A stretch of DNA of 43,600 nt, taken from NCBI GenBank assembly GCA_946040795.1, contig CAMGCK010000009.1:1-43600 (forward strand). The letters are read 5' to 3'. The stretch is from an uncultured Lachnospiraceae bacterium (GTDB taxonomy: Bacteria; Bacillota; Clostridia; Lachnospirales; Lachnospiraceae). Of the stretch, positions 19,010-27,332 are shown one piece after another. Each line of letters starts with the position of its first letter. The first letter of the stretch is position 1. The position numbers and the translations under genes are program-made. Below the pieces are notes generated by a model. The model saw only the letters and a program-made list of their open reading frames with translations, was not told the DNA's origin and did not search any database.

Positions 19010-19321
19010 AAACAGGAGGGGAACCCATGGCAGAAGAAATGAAGGAGATGGAAGCTTCAACACCCATCACAATGACTTTTGGTGATACTTTCACCTCAGT
19101 AACCGGAGAACAGGGCACGGTCGCAAAGACGGAAGAACCGGTGGAGGAAGGATAATGATTTCCAGGTAGGGCAGAAATAAAAACAGGAGGGGAACCCATG
19201 GCAGAAGAAATGAAGGAGATGGAAGCTTCAACACCCATCACAATGACTTTTGGTGATACTTTCACCTCAGTAACCGGAGAACAGGGCACGGTCGCAAAGA
19301 CGGAAGAACCGGTGGAGGAAG
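18976..19321 (+). repeat. Perfect tandem duplication, period 171 bases, at the xpaC/telA junction
   Basis: Bases 18976-19150 and 19147-19321 are identical over 175 bases, offset by 171; the four shared bases GAAG form the junction. Each copy carries the last xpaC codons, the AGGAGG site and the first 41 codons of telA. Flanks diverge at once on both sides (T/G before, G/T after). GAAG also occurs at both ends of the unit, so short-homology slippage explains it. Perfect identity means it is recent, or an assembly artefact. Confidence 0.95.
19027..19155 (+). pseudogene. Truncated duplicate of the telA 5' end
   Basis: This is the first copy of the telA start, preceded by its own AGGAGG (19014-19019). 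It reads 41 codons identical to the true telA start, then one Gly codon, and stops with TAA at 19153-19155 where the duplicated xpaC tail begins. If translated it would give a 42-residue peptide. It sits between xpaC and the intact telA, and its ribosome binding site could compete with the second copy. Confidence 0.85.
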
Positions 19322-20367
19322 TCAACATTCAGATCGATGACTCCATCTTATCCGCAGAGGAGAAGAAGGCGGTAGAGAATTTTACCAGCCAGATCAACAT
19401 CCAGGATACCACTGCTATCATGAACTACGGTACCGGCGCGCAGAAGAAGATGGCTGATTTTTCACAGGCTACGCTGAATCAGGCACGTACCAAGGATCTT
19501 GGCGAAGTCGGAGACCTCCTGGCCAACGTTGTTGCGGAAGTCAATGATTTTGACAGCAGCACGGAGCAGAGGGGGCTGTTTGGTAAGATGAAGAAGGCTA
19601 CCAACAAGGTCGAGCAGATCAAGGCCAAGTATGACAAGACTGAAGTCAACATCAACAAGATCTGCAGCGAACTGGAAGGCCACCAGGTGACCCTCTTAAA
19701 GGATGTTGCAACCTTCGATAAGATGTATGAACTGAATACCAATACTTACAAGGAACTGACCATGTACATCATGGCCGGCAAGAAGAAGCTGGAAGAAGTC
19801 CGCGGCGGTGAACTGGCTGAGCTTCGTGCAAAGGCTGCAGAGACCGGCCGTGCGGAAGATGCGCAGGCCGCCAAGGATCTGGCCGATCAGTGCTTACGCT
19901 TTGAAAAGAAGCTGTATGACCTCGACCTGTCCCGTACCATCTCCATGCAGACGGCTCCGCAGATCCGCATGCTGCAGAATTCCGACACGCAGATGGCTGA
20001 AAAGATCCAGTCCGTTCTGGTCAATACCATTCCGCTCTGGAAGAATCAGATGGTCATTTCACTGGGCCTTGCACATTCCACACAGGCCATCAAGGCAGAA
20101 GCTGCTGTAACCAATGCCACCAATGCACTTCTTAAAAAGAATGCCGAGAGCCTCCATATGGCATCCACGGAAGCAGCAAAGGCCAACGAGCGCGGAATCG
20201 TGGATCTGGAGACCTTAAAGAGCACCAATGCTTCTCTGATCCAGACCCTGAACGAGGTTCAGAAGATCCAGCAGGAAGGCCGCGAAAAGCGTGCAGCTGC
20301 AGAAGTGGAGCTTCGTAAGATGGAGCAGGAACTCAAGGACAAGCTCATTGACATGAGCAAGGAGTGA
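19198..20367 (+). CDS. telA: TelA-like toxic anion resistance protein
   Basis: The 389-residue soluble protein starts at ATG 19198 with AGGAGG at 19185-19190; both belong to the second copy of the duplication, and the gene is intact. It is almost fully alpha-helical, with DFSQATLNQARTKDLGEVGD near residue 85 and several long heptad-rich helices to the C-terminus. This fits the TelA family, named for tellurite tolerance and later tied to envelope stress in Firmicutes. It follows xpaC as usual and is probably co-transcribed with it. No catalytic motif is known or visible. The first 40 residues are acidic and probably disordered. The next gene, rplS, has its own promoter, so the unit likely ends here, although I see no clear terminator hairpin. 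Confidence 0.85.
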   Translation: MAEEMKEMEASTPITMTFGDTFTSVTGEQGTVAKTEEPVEEVNIQIDDSILSAEEKKAVENFTSQINIQDTTAIMNYGTGAQKKMADFSQATLNQARTKDLGEVGDLLANVVAEVNDFDSSTEQRGLFGKMKKATNKVEQIKAKYDKTEVNINKICSELEGHQVTLLKDVATFDKMYELNTNTYKELTMYIMAGKKKLEEVRGGELAELRAKAAETGRAEDAQAAKDLADQCLRFEKKLYDLDLSRTISMQTAPQIRMLQNSDTQMAEKIQSVLVNTIPLWKNQMVISLGLAHSTQAIKAEAAVTNATNALLKKNAESLHMASTEAAKANERGIVDLETLKSTNASLIQTLNEVQKIQQEGREKRAAAEVELRKMEQELKDKLIDMSKE

Positions 20368-20411
20368 CCCTGAAATTCAACGTTTTCAACAAAAATAAAT
20401 GCAAATAATTG

Positions 20412-20440
20412 TTGCATTTTATTGACAGCTGTGTTATATT
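20412..20440 (+). promoter_or_regulatory. Sigma-A-type promoter of rplS
   Basis: TTGCAT (20412-20417), a 17-base spacer, then TATATT (20435-20440). The -35 sequence and spacing match those of the promoter at 607-635. A TTGACA at 20422 has no -10 at a usable distance. Start of transcription is expected near 20447. Confidence 0.65.
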
Positions 20441-20446
20441 AGCATA

Positions 20447-20552
20447 GTTGTAATAAAGTGGGTATTCCGCTGTACTGAAAGCAGCCGGGGTTGAACTTCG
20501 CGGTGACCGGAGCTGAAGTAGTAAGAATATCTGAAAACAGGAGGAATCTATA
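20447..20552 (+). promoter_or_regulatory. Leader of rplS, possible L19 autoregulatory element
   Basis: About 105 bases separate the predicted transcription start from the rplS ATG. They can fold: CAGCCGG (from about 20484) pairs with CCG-GA-GCTG, and GGTT with GACC inside. Ribosomal-protein leaders that bind their own product are known for L19 in Firmicutes, but I could not match this to the published consensus. The leader ends with a strong AGGAGG site. Confidence 0.35.
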
Positions 20553-20900
20553 ATGAACGATATCATTAAGAAGATTGAAGCAGAGCAGTTAAAGGCTACT
20601 GTAGACGAATTTGCTGTAGGCGATACCGTACGTGTACATGCAAAGATCAAGGAAGGCAACCGCGAGCGTATCCAGGTCTTTGAAGGCACCGTTGTCAAGA
20701 GACAGAACGGCGGCGTGCGTGAGACGTTTACTGTAAGAAAGCTTTCCAGCGGTGTTGGCGTTGAAAAGAGCTGGCCGTTACATTCTCCGGCTGTTGAGAA
20801 AATCGAAGTTGTACGTAACGGTAAGGTCCGCCGTGCAAGACTGAACTACTTAAGACAGAGAACAGGTAAGGCTGCTAAGGTCAAAGAATTAGTACGGTAA
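20553..20900 (+). CDS. rplS: 50S ribosomal protein L19
   Basis: The 115-residue protein has the standard bL19 length and sequence: [10 protein letters not shown] near residue 23, [13 protein letters not shown], the [16 protein letters not shown] core, [20 protein letters not shown], and the basic tail [14 protein letters not shown]19 lies at the interface of the ribosomal subunits. It has its own promoter and leader upstream and a clear terminator downstream, so it can be expressed alone, while lepB follows 58 bases on and may be reached by read-through. The start has AGGAGG eight bases upstream. Confidence 0.98.
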   Translation: MNDIIKKIEAEQLKATVDEFAVGDTVRVHAKIKEGNRERIQVFEGTVVKRQNGGVRETFTVRKLSSGVGVEKSWPLHSPAVEKIEVVRNGKVRRARLNYLRQRTGKAAKVKELVR

Positions 20901-20906
20901 TCCGGG

Positions 20907-20940
20907 AAAAGCACCGCAGCAATGTGGTGCTTTTTTCTTT
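20907..20940 (+). terminator. Intrinsic terminator after rplS
   Basis: AAAAGCACC (20907-20915) pairs perfectly with GGTGCTTTT (20926-20934) around a 10-base loop. A long T-rich tract continues through 20945 (TTTTTTCTTTTTTCTT). This is the clearest rho-independent terminator in the window. Confidence 0.9.
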
Positions 20941-20958
20941 TTTCTTAAAGGATTCAAT

Positions 20959-21519
20959 ATGAAACAGAAAATGTATCTCCAGGACACCCGCCCCAAGGCA
21001 CTTGCGGTGTTTGAGACACTGGTCCAGATCGCTGTGGTATCGGCACTGGGACTTTTCATAGCAAAATATCTGTTTTTCTCCAGCACGACAGAAAGCCGGT
21101 CCATGGAACCCACGGTCGTTCCAAACTCCGTGGTCTTTACAAATCGGACTGCGTATCTTTTTACGAAACCGGAGCGGTTTGATGTGGTGGCCTTTTCCCG
21201 TACGGGCGAGGAGGAAAGCGACATTCTGATCCGACGGGTCATCGGCCTGCCGGGAGAGACGATCCAAATCGAACGCGGTGTAGTCTATATTAACGGCGCG
21301 GCACTGGATCTTCAGAATTATGTTTCCGAAATCACGTCGGACGGCATTGCGCGAAATCCCATCCGTCTGGGTGAAGATGAGTATTTTGTGCTGGGAGACA
21401 CCCCGGCAAACAGTGAGGACAGTCGTTCGTCCACCATCGGTACTGTGCCGATGAAGCGCATCCGCGGACGGGTCTGGCTGAATGCCCGTTCCATCACGGA
21501 ACTTGGCATTATTCGATAA
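20959..21519 (+). CDS. lepB: Signal peptidase I-like protein with Arg at the catalytic Lys position
   Basis: The 186-residue protein has one N-terminal membrane anchor (about 18-40) and the S26 motifs. SRSMEP holds the nucleophile Ser48; RFDVVAF is box C; RRVIGLPGE is box D; GDTPANSEDSR is box E. Type I signal peptidases use a Ser/Lys dyad to cut signal peptides outside the membrane, and box D normally reads KRVIGLPGD, with Lys as general base. Here the codons at 21232-21237 (CGA CGG) give Arg92-Arg93, so the base Lys is missing, and no Lys lies nearby in that strand. Everything else looks intact. It may be inactive, use another base, or be one of several paralogues. It stands after rplS, a common site for lepB. 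Confidence 0.85.
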   Translation: MKQKMYLQDTRPKALAVFETLVQIAVVSALGLFIAKYLFFSSTTESRSMEPTVVPNSVVFTNRTAYLFTKPERFDVVAFSRTGEEESDILIRRVIGLPGETIQIERGVVYINGAALDLQNYVSEITSDGIARNPIRLGEDEYFVLGDTPANSEDSRSSTIGTVPMKRIRGRVWLNARSITELGIIR

Positions 21520-21532
21520 AGGAATTACGATC

Positions 21533-22951
21533 ATGAAAAATGTAACGATCAAAGATATTTTAGAGTGCACCGGCGGTACGCTTCTGATGGGCGATGCTGA
21601 CATGAAGGTGGAGCATCTTTCCACAGACTCCCGTGAAATCGGAGAAAGCACACTTTTTGTGCCGATCGTCGGCGCGAACATCAACGGCCACGATTATGTG
21701 GAAAAGGCGCTGATGGCAGGTGCCATCGCCACCCTGACCGCAGAAGAAGAGGTGTTTGATTACTGGCTGGATAACCACGCAGGGGATGAGCGCGCTTTTA
21801 TTCTGGTAAATAATACCACTGAGGCCATTCAGCGTATCGGTAAAATGGCGCGTCTGAAACTTACTGTTCCTGCAGTCGGTATTACCGGTTCCGTTGGTAA
21901 GACCACGACCCGTGAAATGGTTGCGGCTGCGCTTTCCGCGGAGAAGAAGGTCTACAAGACGGACAAGAATTACAATAACTGGCTCGGTGTTCCGCTCACG
22001 CTTTCTGAAATGACGGATGACGATGACATCGCTGTTCTGGAACTGGGACTCAATGTCCGCGGCGAGCTGGGCCTGATTTCATCATTGACCAATATTGAAA
22101 CAGCGGTTATTACGAATATCGGTGTTGCGCACATCGAGTTCTATGGCACTCAGGATGAGATCTGCAAGGAAAAGTTCACTGTTACGAACGGATTCTTTGA
22201 TGAGAATCCGCAAGAAAAGCGTCTGTTCCTGTGTGGAAACGATCCGTATCTGATGAAGCACAAGGATGAGTGCAAGTATCCGGTTACGATTTACGGAAGC
22301 CTGGATAACGCGGAATATCGGGCAGTGAACATCCATCCGGAAAACGGAAAGTATTGTTTTGATCTTTATATCCGCGGTGTGAAGAGACTTTCAGCATGTC
22401 TGTCGGTGCTGGGCGAGCACAACGTGCTGAATGCAGTCGCAGCGCTGGCAGTCGCAGATCATTACGGCGTGGATCTGGACAAGGCAGTAGAAAAGCTTGC
22501 GCAGTTCACCGGCTTTAAGAACCGTCTGCAGCGTTACGAATATAACGGTGCGCTGATCATCGACGATACCTATAACGCAAGTCCGGCCAGCATGAAAGCC
22601 GGTCTGGATGTTCTCTGCACCATGGAGTACAAGGACAATAACGGCCGCAGGATCGCGGTTCTGGGGGACATGTTTGAGCTTGGTGCCAATGCGCCGCAGT
22701 ATCACTATGAGGTCGGTGTATATGCGGCTTCCAAGAAGTTCGATGAGCTGATCCTCATCGGTGAAAACGCTATGGAGATCAAGCGCGCGCTTGTAGAGGC
22801 CAATTCCATGAAGAACGTTTATGCCTTCGCGGATACGCAGGCCATTACAGAAGCGCTGCGAAAGGAACTGAAGGACGGTGATATCGTATATCTGAAGGCA
22901 TCCAATGCCATGAAGCTGCACAGCGTTACGGAAGGACTGATCAATGGCTGA
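21533..22951 (+). CDS. murF: UDP-N-acetylmuramoyl-tripeptide--D-Ala-D-Ala ligase
   Basis: The start is ATG 21533, 13 bases after lepB, with a modest AAAGGA site; an earlier in-frame ATG at 21482 lies within lepB. The 472-residue Mur ligase adds D-Ala-D-Ala to UDP-MurNAc-tripeptide with ATP, the last cytosolic step of the peptidoglycan precursor. The ATP loop is GSVGKTT (Lys123). Further Mur/MurF marks are KNYNNWLGVPL, ELGLNVRGELGL, NIGVAHIEFYGT, GEHNVLNAVAALAVA and DDTYNASPASM, with LGDMFELG near the C-terminus. The N-terminal uridine-binding domain (DILECTGGTL, STDSRE) is complete. The stop overlaps miaA by eight bases, which suggests translational coupling. Confidence 0.96.
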   Translation: MKNVTIKDILECTGGTLLMGDADMKVEHLSTDSREIGESTLFVPIVGANINGHDYVEKALMAGAIATLTAEEEVFDYWLDNHAGDERAFILVNNTTEAIQRIGKMARLKLTVPAVGITGSVGKTTTREMVAAALSAEKKVYKTDKNYNNWLGVPLTLSEMTDDDDIAVLELGLNVRGELGLISSLTNIETAVITNIGVAHIEFYGTQDEICKEKFTVTNGFFDENPQEKRLFLCGNDPYLMKHKDECKYPVTIYGSLDNAEYRAVNIHPENGKYCFDLYIRGVKRLSACLSVLGEHNVLNAVAALAVADHYGVDLDKAVEKLAQFTGFKNRLQRYEYNGALIIDDTYNASPASMKAGLDVLCTMEYKDNNGRRIAVLGDMFELGANAPQYHYEVGVYAASKKFDELILIGENAMEIKRALVEANSMKNVYAFADTQAITEALRKELKDGDIVYLKASNAMKLHSVTEGLING

Positions 22952-23870
22952 TAAAAAGAAGCCGCTCATCGTCATCGCGGGGCCGACGGCCGCGGGAAAG
23001 ACGAAGGCATCCATTGAACTTGCCAAATACATCGGCGGGGAGATCATTTCCGCGGATTCCATGCAGGTATACCGCATGATGGACATTGGTTCCGCAAAGA
23101 TCCAGCCGGAGGAGATGCAGGGCGTGCCGCATCACCTCATTGATGTGCTGGATCCCCGTGAAGAATTCAATGTGACCGTTTTTCAGCAGATGGCGCGGGA
23201 GGCCATGGATGGTATCTATTCACGCGGCCATGTGCCGATTCTGGTGGGCGGTACCGGATTTTACATTCAGGCCGTGACACGGGACATTGATTTCACGGAA
23301 AACGGGAATGACCGCACATACCGGCATGCGCTGGAAAAGGAAGCGGAAGAACAGGGCGCGGAAGCGCTGCATGAAAAACTGCGGATGGTGGATCCGGAAT
23401 CGGCGGATAAGATCCCGGTCAACAATGTGAAACGGACCATTCGCGCGCTGGAGTATTTTCAGGAGACCGGCCGCAGGATCTCGGAGCACAATGCTGAAGA
23501 AAAGGCCAAGGAAAGTCCGTATGATCTTCGTTATTATGTGCTGACAATGGATCGCGCACGGCTTTATGAGCGTATTGAGAAGCGGGTGGACCTGATGATG
23601 GAGGCCGGACTGCTGGAAGAAGTGAAGCGGCTGAAGGATCATGGCTGCACGCCGGAAATGACCTCCATGCAGGGCCTGGGCTATAAGCAGATCCTGATGC
23701 ATTTAAACGGTGAGATCACGCTGGAAGAAGCGGTCGAACGCACCAAAATTGAAACAAGACATTTTGCCAAACGGCAGCTGACCTGGTTCAGAGGCACGGA
23801 AGGCACCATATTTGTGGATTCGGAAAAGGAAGATCTGATCAATGTATACCAAACTGGGAATTTCGGATAA
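22944..23870 (+). CDS. miaA: tRNA dimethylallyltransferase
   Basis: The 308-residue protein transfers a dimethylallyl group to N6 of A37 in tRNAs reading UNN codons. The P-loop is GPTAAGKT (13-20, Lys19). ISADSMQVYRMMDIGSAK follows near 35, then PHHLIDVLDPREEFNV and VGGTGFYIQAV. The central region ends at ETGRRISEH, and the C-terminal part has the usual MEAGLLEEV, QGLGYKQI and TRHFAKRQLTWFR. Length is normal. It overlaps murF by eight bases and the next gene by 29, a tightly packed group. MiaA followed by an aluminium-resistance-type lyase is a common Firmicutes order. Confidence 0.96.
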   Translation: MADKKKPLIVIAGPTAAGKTKASIELAKYIGGEIISADSMQVYRMMDIGSAKIQPEEMQGVPHHLIDVLDPREEFNVTVFQQMAREAMDGIYSRGHVPILVGGTGFYIQAVTRDIDFTENGNDRTYRHALEKEAEEQGAEALHEKLRMVDPESADKIPVNNVKRTIRALEYFQETGRRISEHNAEEKAKESPYDLRYYVLTMDRARLYERIEKRVDLMMEAGLLEEVKRLKDHGCTPEMTSMQGLGYKQILMHLNGEITLEEAVERTKIETRHFAKRQLTWFRGTEGTIFVDSEKEDLINVYQTGNFG

Positions 23871-25107
23871 AGTCATCCGTCTGGGACAGGAAGTGGAACA
23901 GGAGCTTGCGGAGCGTTTCCGCGAGATCGATGAAAACGCGGAGTACAATCAGCTGAAGGTGATCGCTGCCATGCAGCATAATAACCTGCAGGAAGCTCAT
24001 TTTGCAGCAACGACGGGTTATGGCTATAATGACATCGGCCGTGACGCGCTGGAGAATATCTACGCGGAGGCATTTGGCGCAGAAGCGGCACTGGTTCGTC
24101 CGCAGATCACCTGCGGTACGCATGCGCTGGCTGTGGCACTGGCAGCCAATGTCCGCCCGGGCGATGAGATCCTTTCACCGGTGGGCAAGCCTTATGATAC
24201 CCTGGAAGAGGTTATCGGCATTCGTGAGTCCAAGGGCTCGCTGAAGGAATGGGGCGTGTCCTATGCACAGGTCGACCTGCTGCCGGACGGTTCTTTTGAC
24301 TATGAAAACATTAAAAAAGCCATCAATGAAAAGACCAAACTGGTGACGATCCAGCGTTCCAAAGGCTACATGGAGCGTCCGACGTTTTCTCCGGAACAGA
24401 TCGGTGAACTGATTGCTTTTGTGAAGAGCGTGAAGCCGTCTCTGATCTGCATGGTCGATAACTGCTACGGCGAGTTTGTGCAGAAGAAGGAGCCGACGGA
24501 TTTCGGCGCGGACATGATCGTTGGTTCACTCATCAAGAATCCGGGCGGCGGACTGGCTCCCATCGGCGGTTACATCGCAGGACGCAAGGACTGCGTGGAG
24601 CAGTGCGCATACCGGCTCTCTGCGCCGGGACTCGGACAGGAAGTCGGCGCAAATCTGGGACTTCTTCCGAGTTTCTTCCAGGGATTCTTCCTGGCGCCGA
24701 CGGTAACGGCATCGGCGGTGAAGACTGCTGTTTTCGCGGCTGCCGTATATGAAAAGTTAGGCTATCATGTCATTCCCTCCAGCAAAGAAAAACGTTATGA
24801 CATCATTCAGGCTATTTCGCTGAAGACGCCGGAAGCACTGTGCGCATTCTGCCGCGGTATTCAGAAGGCAGCGCCGGTGGATTCTTTTGTTACGCCGGAA
24901 CCCTGGGACATGCCGGGTTATGATGATCCGGTCATCATGGCAGCCGGAAACTTTGTATCCGGTTCATCCATCGAGCTTTCCGCCGATGGACCTCTCCGCG
25001 CACCTTACACCGCATATTTCCAGGGCGGTTTGACCTGGTTCCACGGAAAATTCGGTATTCTGAAATCTGTTCAGGAATTGCTGGATGCGGGCGAGATCAC
25101 AATATAA
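23842..25107 (+). CDS. PLP-dependent lyase of the methionine gamma-lyase/aluminium resistance family
   Basis: The 421-residue protein starts at ATG 23842 inside miaA, with AAGGAAG about nine bases upstream. It is a fold-type I PLP enzyme of the YnbB type (Met_gamma_lyase family). TTGYGYNDIGRD is near residue 55 and RPQITCGTHAL near 89. VDNCYGEFV near 205 supplies the PLP-ring Asp. GSLIKNPGGG near 233 holds the Schiff-base Lys. The C-terminal part (YFQGGLTWFHGKFG) is typical. Substrate is not well established for this branch; family members are annotated as aluminium resistance proteins or cystathionine beta-lyase-like. No terminator is evident after it, and the next gene has its own promoter. 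Confidence 0.88.
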   Translation: MYTKLGISDKVIRLGQEVEQELAERFREIDENAEYNQLKVIAAMQHNNLQEAHFAATTGYGYNDIGRDALENIYAEAFGAEAALVRPQITCGTHALAVALAANVRPGDEILSPVGKPYDTLEEVIGIRESKGSLKEWGVSYAQVDLLPDGSFDYENIKKAINEKTKLVTIQRSKGYMERPTFSPEQIGELIAFVKSVKPSLICMVDNCYGEFVQKKEPTDFGADMIVGSLIKNPGGGLAPIGGYIAGRKDCVEQCAYRLSAPGLGQEVGANLGLLPSFFQGFFLAPTVTASAVKTAVFAAAVYEKLGYHVIPSSKEKRYDIIQAISLKTPEALCAFCRGIQKAAPVDSFVTPEPWDMPGYDDPVIMAAGNFVSGSSIELSADGPLRAPYTAYFQGGLTWFHGKFGILKSVQELLDAGEITI

Positions 25108-25163
25108 TGTCATTCTGTCACAAAACCAATGCGAATTATTTGTTATTGTAGTACAATTTTTGG

Positions 25164-25192
25164 TTGATTATTGCTGAAAGGTGGTATATAAT
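25164..25192 (+). promoter_or_regulatory. Sigma-A-type promoter of the opp operon
   Basis: TTGATT (25164-25169), a 17-base spacer and a perfect TATAAT (25187-25192). The transcript should start near 25199, leaving a leader of about 110 bases before oppD. Confidence 0.75.
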
Positions 25193-25209
25193 AACAGAAA
25201 TGTATTTGT

Positions 25210-25281
25210 GGGCAAAGATGTCCGTTTACGGAGGGTCTTTGCCCATTTTCCATTTATGATCGGAAAGCCTGACAGGGCTTT
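25210..25281 (+). promoter_or_regulatory. Two hairpins in the opp leader, possible attenuator
   Basis: Hairpin 1: GGGCAAAGA (25210-25218) pairs perfectly with TCTTTGCCC (25236-25244), enclosing a second small stem TCCG-TTTA-CGGA; ATTTTCCATTT follows. Hairpin 2: AAAGCCT (25264-25270), loop GACA, GGGCTTT (25275-25281), then one more T. Both lie between the promoter and oppD. They resemble weak terminators and could set read-through, but no competing anti-terminator or known riboswitch is recognised. Confidence 0.45.
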
Positions 25282-25309
25282 TGATGAAACATCTGAATCG
25301 GAGTTGAAC

Positions 25310-26332
25310 ATGGCTGAAAATAAAGAAGTATTGCTGGAGGTAAAAGATCTGGCAGTTTCCTTCTTCGGCAAGGACGGTGAGGTCCAGGCTGTAAGAGGCA
25401 TCAGTTACACATTACACAAAGGCGAAGTACTCAGTATCGTCGGTGAGTCCGGAAGCGGCAAGTCCGTTTCTTCTCATGCCATTCTGAGACTGACCCAGAG
25501 CCCCGGTGTCGTAAAAGCGGGTGAGATCCTGTTTGACGGCCGGGATATTCTCAAACTTTCTAAGAAGGAGATCCAGGAACTGCGCGGTAGTGATATCGCG
25601 ATGATCTTCCAGGATCCCATGACCTCTCTGGATCCGCTGTTTTCCATCGGATACCAGATGGGTGAGACCTTAAAGAAACATACCAAGCTGAATAAGGCAG
25701 AGCGTAAGGCGCGCATGATCGAGCTTCTGGAACTGGTTGGCATCAATCAACCGGAACGTCGTATCAAGCAGTATCCGCATGAGCTTTCCGGCGGTATGAG
25801 ACAGCGTGTCATGATCGCCATGGCACTGGCTTGTGAGCCCAAGCTGCTCATTGCCGATGAACCCACGACTGCGCTGGATGTTACCATTCAGGCACAGATC
25901 CTGGATCTTCTGAAGAAACTGAAGGACAAGCTCGGCATGGCCATTATTCTGATCACGCATGACCTGGGTGTCGTGTCTGATATCTGTGACAATGTCGTTG
26001 TCATGTACGCCGGTAAGATCGTGGAAATGGGTGCCAAACGTGATGTGTTTTACCGCATGAAGCATCCGTACACGGAAGGCCTTTTGAATTCTGTTCCCAG
26101 GCTGGAAGACCTGAAGGATGAAAAACTTCGTCCCATTAACGGTAATCCGCCGGATCTGAAGGCGCTGAAGCCGGGCTGCGCGTTTGCATCCCGCTGCACA
26201 TGTCCGATGGAGATCTGTGTACGGGAAGACGCTCCGCTGTTTGAAGTGGAGGGAGAAGAAGGTCATTGTGCGGCCTGCTGGCGCATGATTGCTGAAGCAA
26301 AGAGAGAGGAGGCTGCGGAAAATGACAAGTGA
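25310..26332 (+). CDS. oppD: Oligopeptide ABC importer, ATP-binding protein OppD
   Basis: The start is ATG 25310 with GGAG six bases upstream; the longer open frame from 25181 would begin before the predicted transcription start. The 340-residue ATPase has Walker A GESGSGKS (45-52), Q-loop [12 protein letters not shown], signature LSGGM (159-163), Walker B IADEP (Asp183-Glu184) and switch His in ITHDLG. The C-terminal Opp/Dpp extension has four Cys ([14 protein letters not shown] and later HCAAC) like the cluster-binding motif of this family. It energises peptide uptake together with OppF. The gene overlaps oppF by 11 bases. Confidence 0.94.
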   Translation: MAENKEVLLEVKDLAVSFFGKDGEVQAVRGISYTLHKGEVLSIVGESGSGKSVSSHAILRLTQSPGVVKAGEILFDGRDILKLSKKEIQELRGSDIAMIFQDPMTSLDPLFSIGYQMGETLKKHTKLNKAERKARMIELLELVGINQPERRIKQYPHELSGGMRQRVMIAMALACEPKLLIADEPTTALDVTIQAQILDLLKKLKDKLGMAIILITHDLGVVSDICDNVVVMYAGKIVEMGAKRDVFYRMKHPYTEGLLNSVPRLEDLKDEKLRPINGNPPDLKALKPGCAFASRCTCPMEICVREDAPLFEVEGEEGHCAACWRMIAEAKREEAAENDK

Positions 26333-27317
26333 AGCATTAAATCCCAACCGTCCGGAAGAAGAGCAGGCACTCCTTGAAGTTCGTGAACTGAAAAAATACT
26401 TCCCGGTCAGGACCGGTTTCGGTAAAAAAGTTACACTGAAGGCTGTGGATAATGTCACCTTTTCCATAAAGAAAGGTGAAACCCTCGGCCTCGTCGGTGA
26501 ATCCGGCTGCGGTAAAACCACACTCGGCCGTACGATCCTTCGTCTGGAAGAGCCCACCGGCGGCGATATATTATTTAGCGGTGAGACAATCCTCGGCAAG
26601 AAGATGAACGACTACCGCAAGAAGATGCAGATCGTTTTCCAGGACCCGTATGCGTCCCTGGATCCCAGAAAGACGGTTGCGGATACCATCGGTGAAGCCA
26701 TGGATATCCACAAAATGTACGCCAGCAAGAGCGAACGTCAGGAAAAGATCCTGGAGCTCATGAAGCAGGTTGGCCTGAACCGTGATTTCTACAATCGTTT
26801 CCCGCACGAATTTTCCGGCGGACAGAGACAGCGTATCGGTATTGCCCGCGCGCTTTCCGTCAATCCGGAATTAATCGTCTGTGATGAACCGGTATCCGCC
26901 CTGGACGTATCCATCCAGGCACAGATCATCAACATGCTGGAAGAACTTCAGGAAACGGAAAAACTGACGTACCTGTTCATTGCGCATAACCTGGCGGTCG
27001 TTAAGCACATCAGTGACCGCGTCGGTGTCATGTACCTCGGCCATCTGGTCGAGCTTACCACCAGCAATGAGCTTTATCAGCATCCTGCTCATCCGTATAC
27101 GGAAATGCTGCTTTCAGCCATCCCGGTTGCGGACCCCGACCTTAGCGCAAGCAAGGAACGCATCATCCTGGAGGGTGATATTCCGAGCCCGATGTACCCG
27201 CCGTCCGGCTGCCCGTTCCGTATACGTTGTCCGCGGGCAACGGAAAAGTGTAAAGAAGCGATGCCTGAACTTAGGGAGATCGCTCCCGGTCACTTTGCAG
27301 CGTGCCACAACATTTAA
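26322..27317 (+). CDS. oppF: Oligopeptide ABC importer, ATP-binding protein OppF
   Basis: ATG 26322 lies inside the end of oppD, with GGAGG about nine bases upstream; this coupling fits the 1:1 OppD-OppF pair. The 332-residue ATPase has Walker A GESGCGKT (59-66), Q-loop [12 protein letters not shown], signature FSGGQRQR, Walker [11 protein letters not shown] and switch His in FIAHNL. The C-terminal family segment [15 protein letters not shown], with a further Cys near the end, resembles the DppF/OppF cysteine cluster. The next gene starts 15 bases on. Confidence 0.94.
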   Translation: MTSEALNPNRPEEEQALLEVRELKKYFPVRTGFGKKVTLKAVDNVTFSIKKGETLGLVGESGCGKTTLGRTILRLEEPTGGDILFSGETILGKKMNDYRKKMQIVFQDPYASLDPRKTVADTIGEAMDIHKMYASKSERQEKILELMKQVGLNRDFYNRFPHEFSGGQRQRIGIARALSVNPELIVCDEPVSALDVSIQAQIINMLEELQETEKLTYLFIAHNLAVVKHISDRVGVMYLGHLVELTTSNELYQHPAHPYTEMLLSAIPVADPDLSASKERIILEGDIPSPMYPPSGCPFRIRCPRATEKCKEAMPELREIAPGHFAACHNI

Positions 27318-27332
27318 GTCAGGAGAGCAGTA

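Noticed and set aside
25155-25169. CodY-like box overlapping the opp promoter
   Set aside because: The stretch starting AATTTTTGG shares the left arm with the CodY consensus but has about four mismatches; too weak to annotate without binding data.
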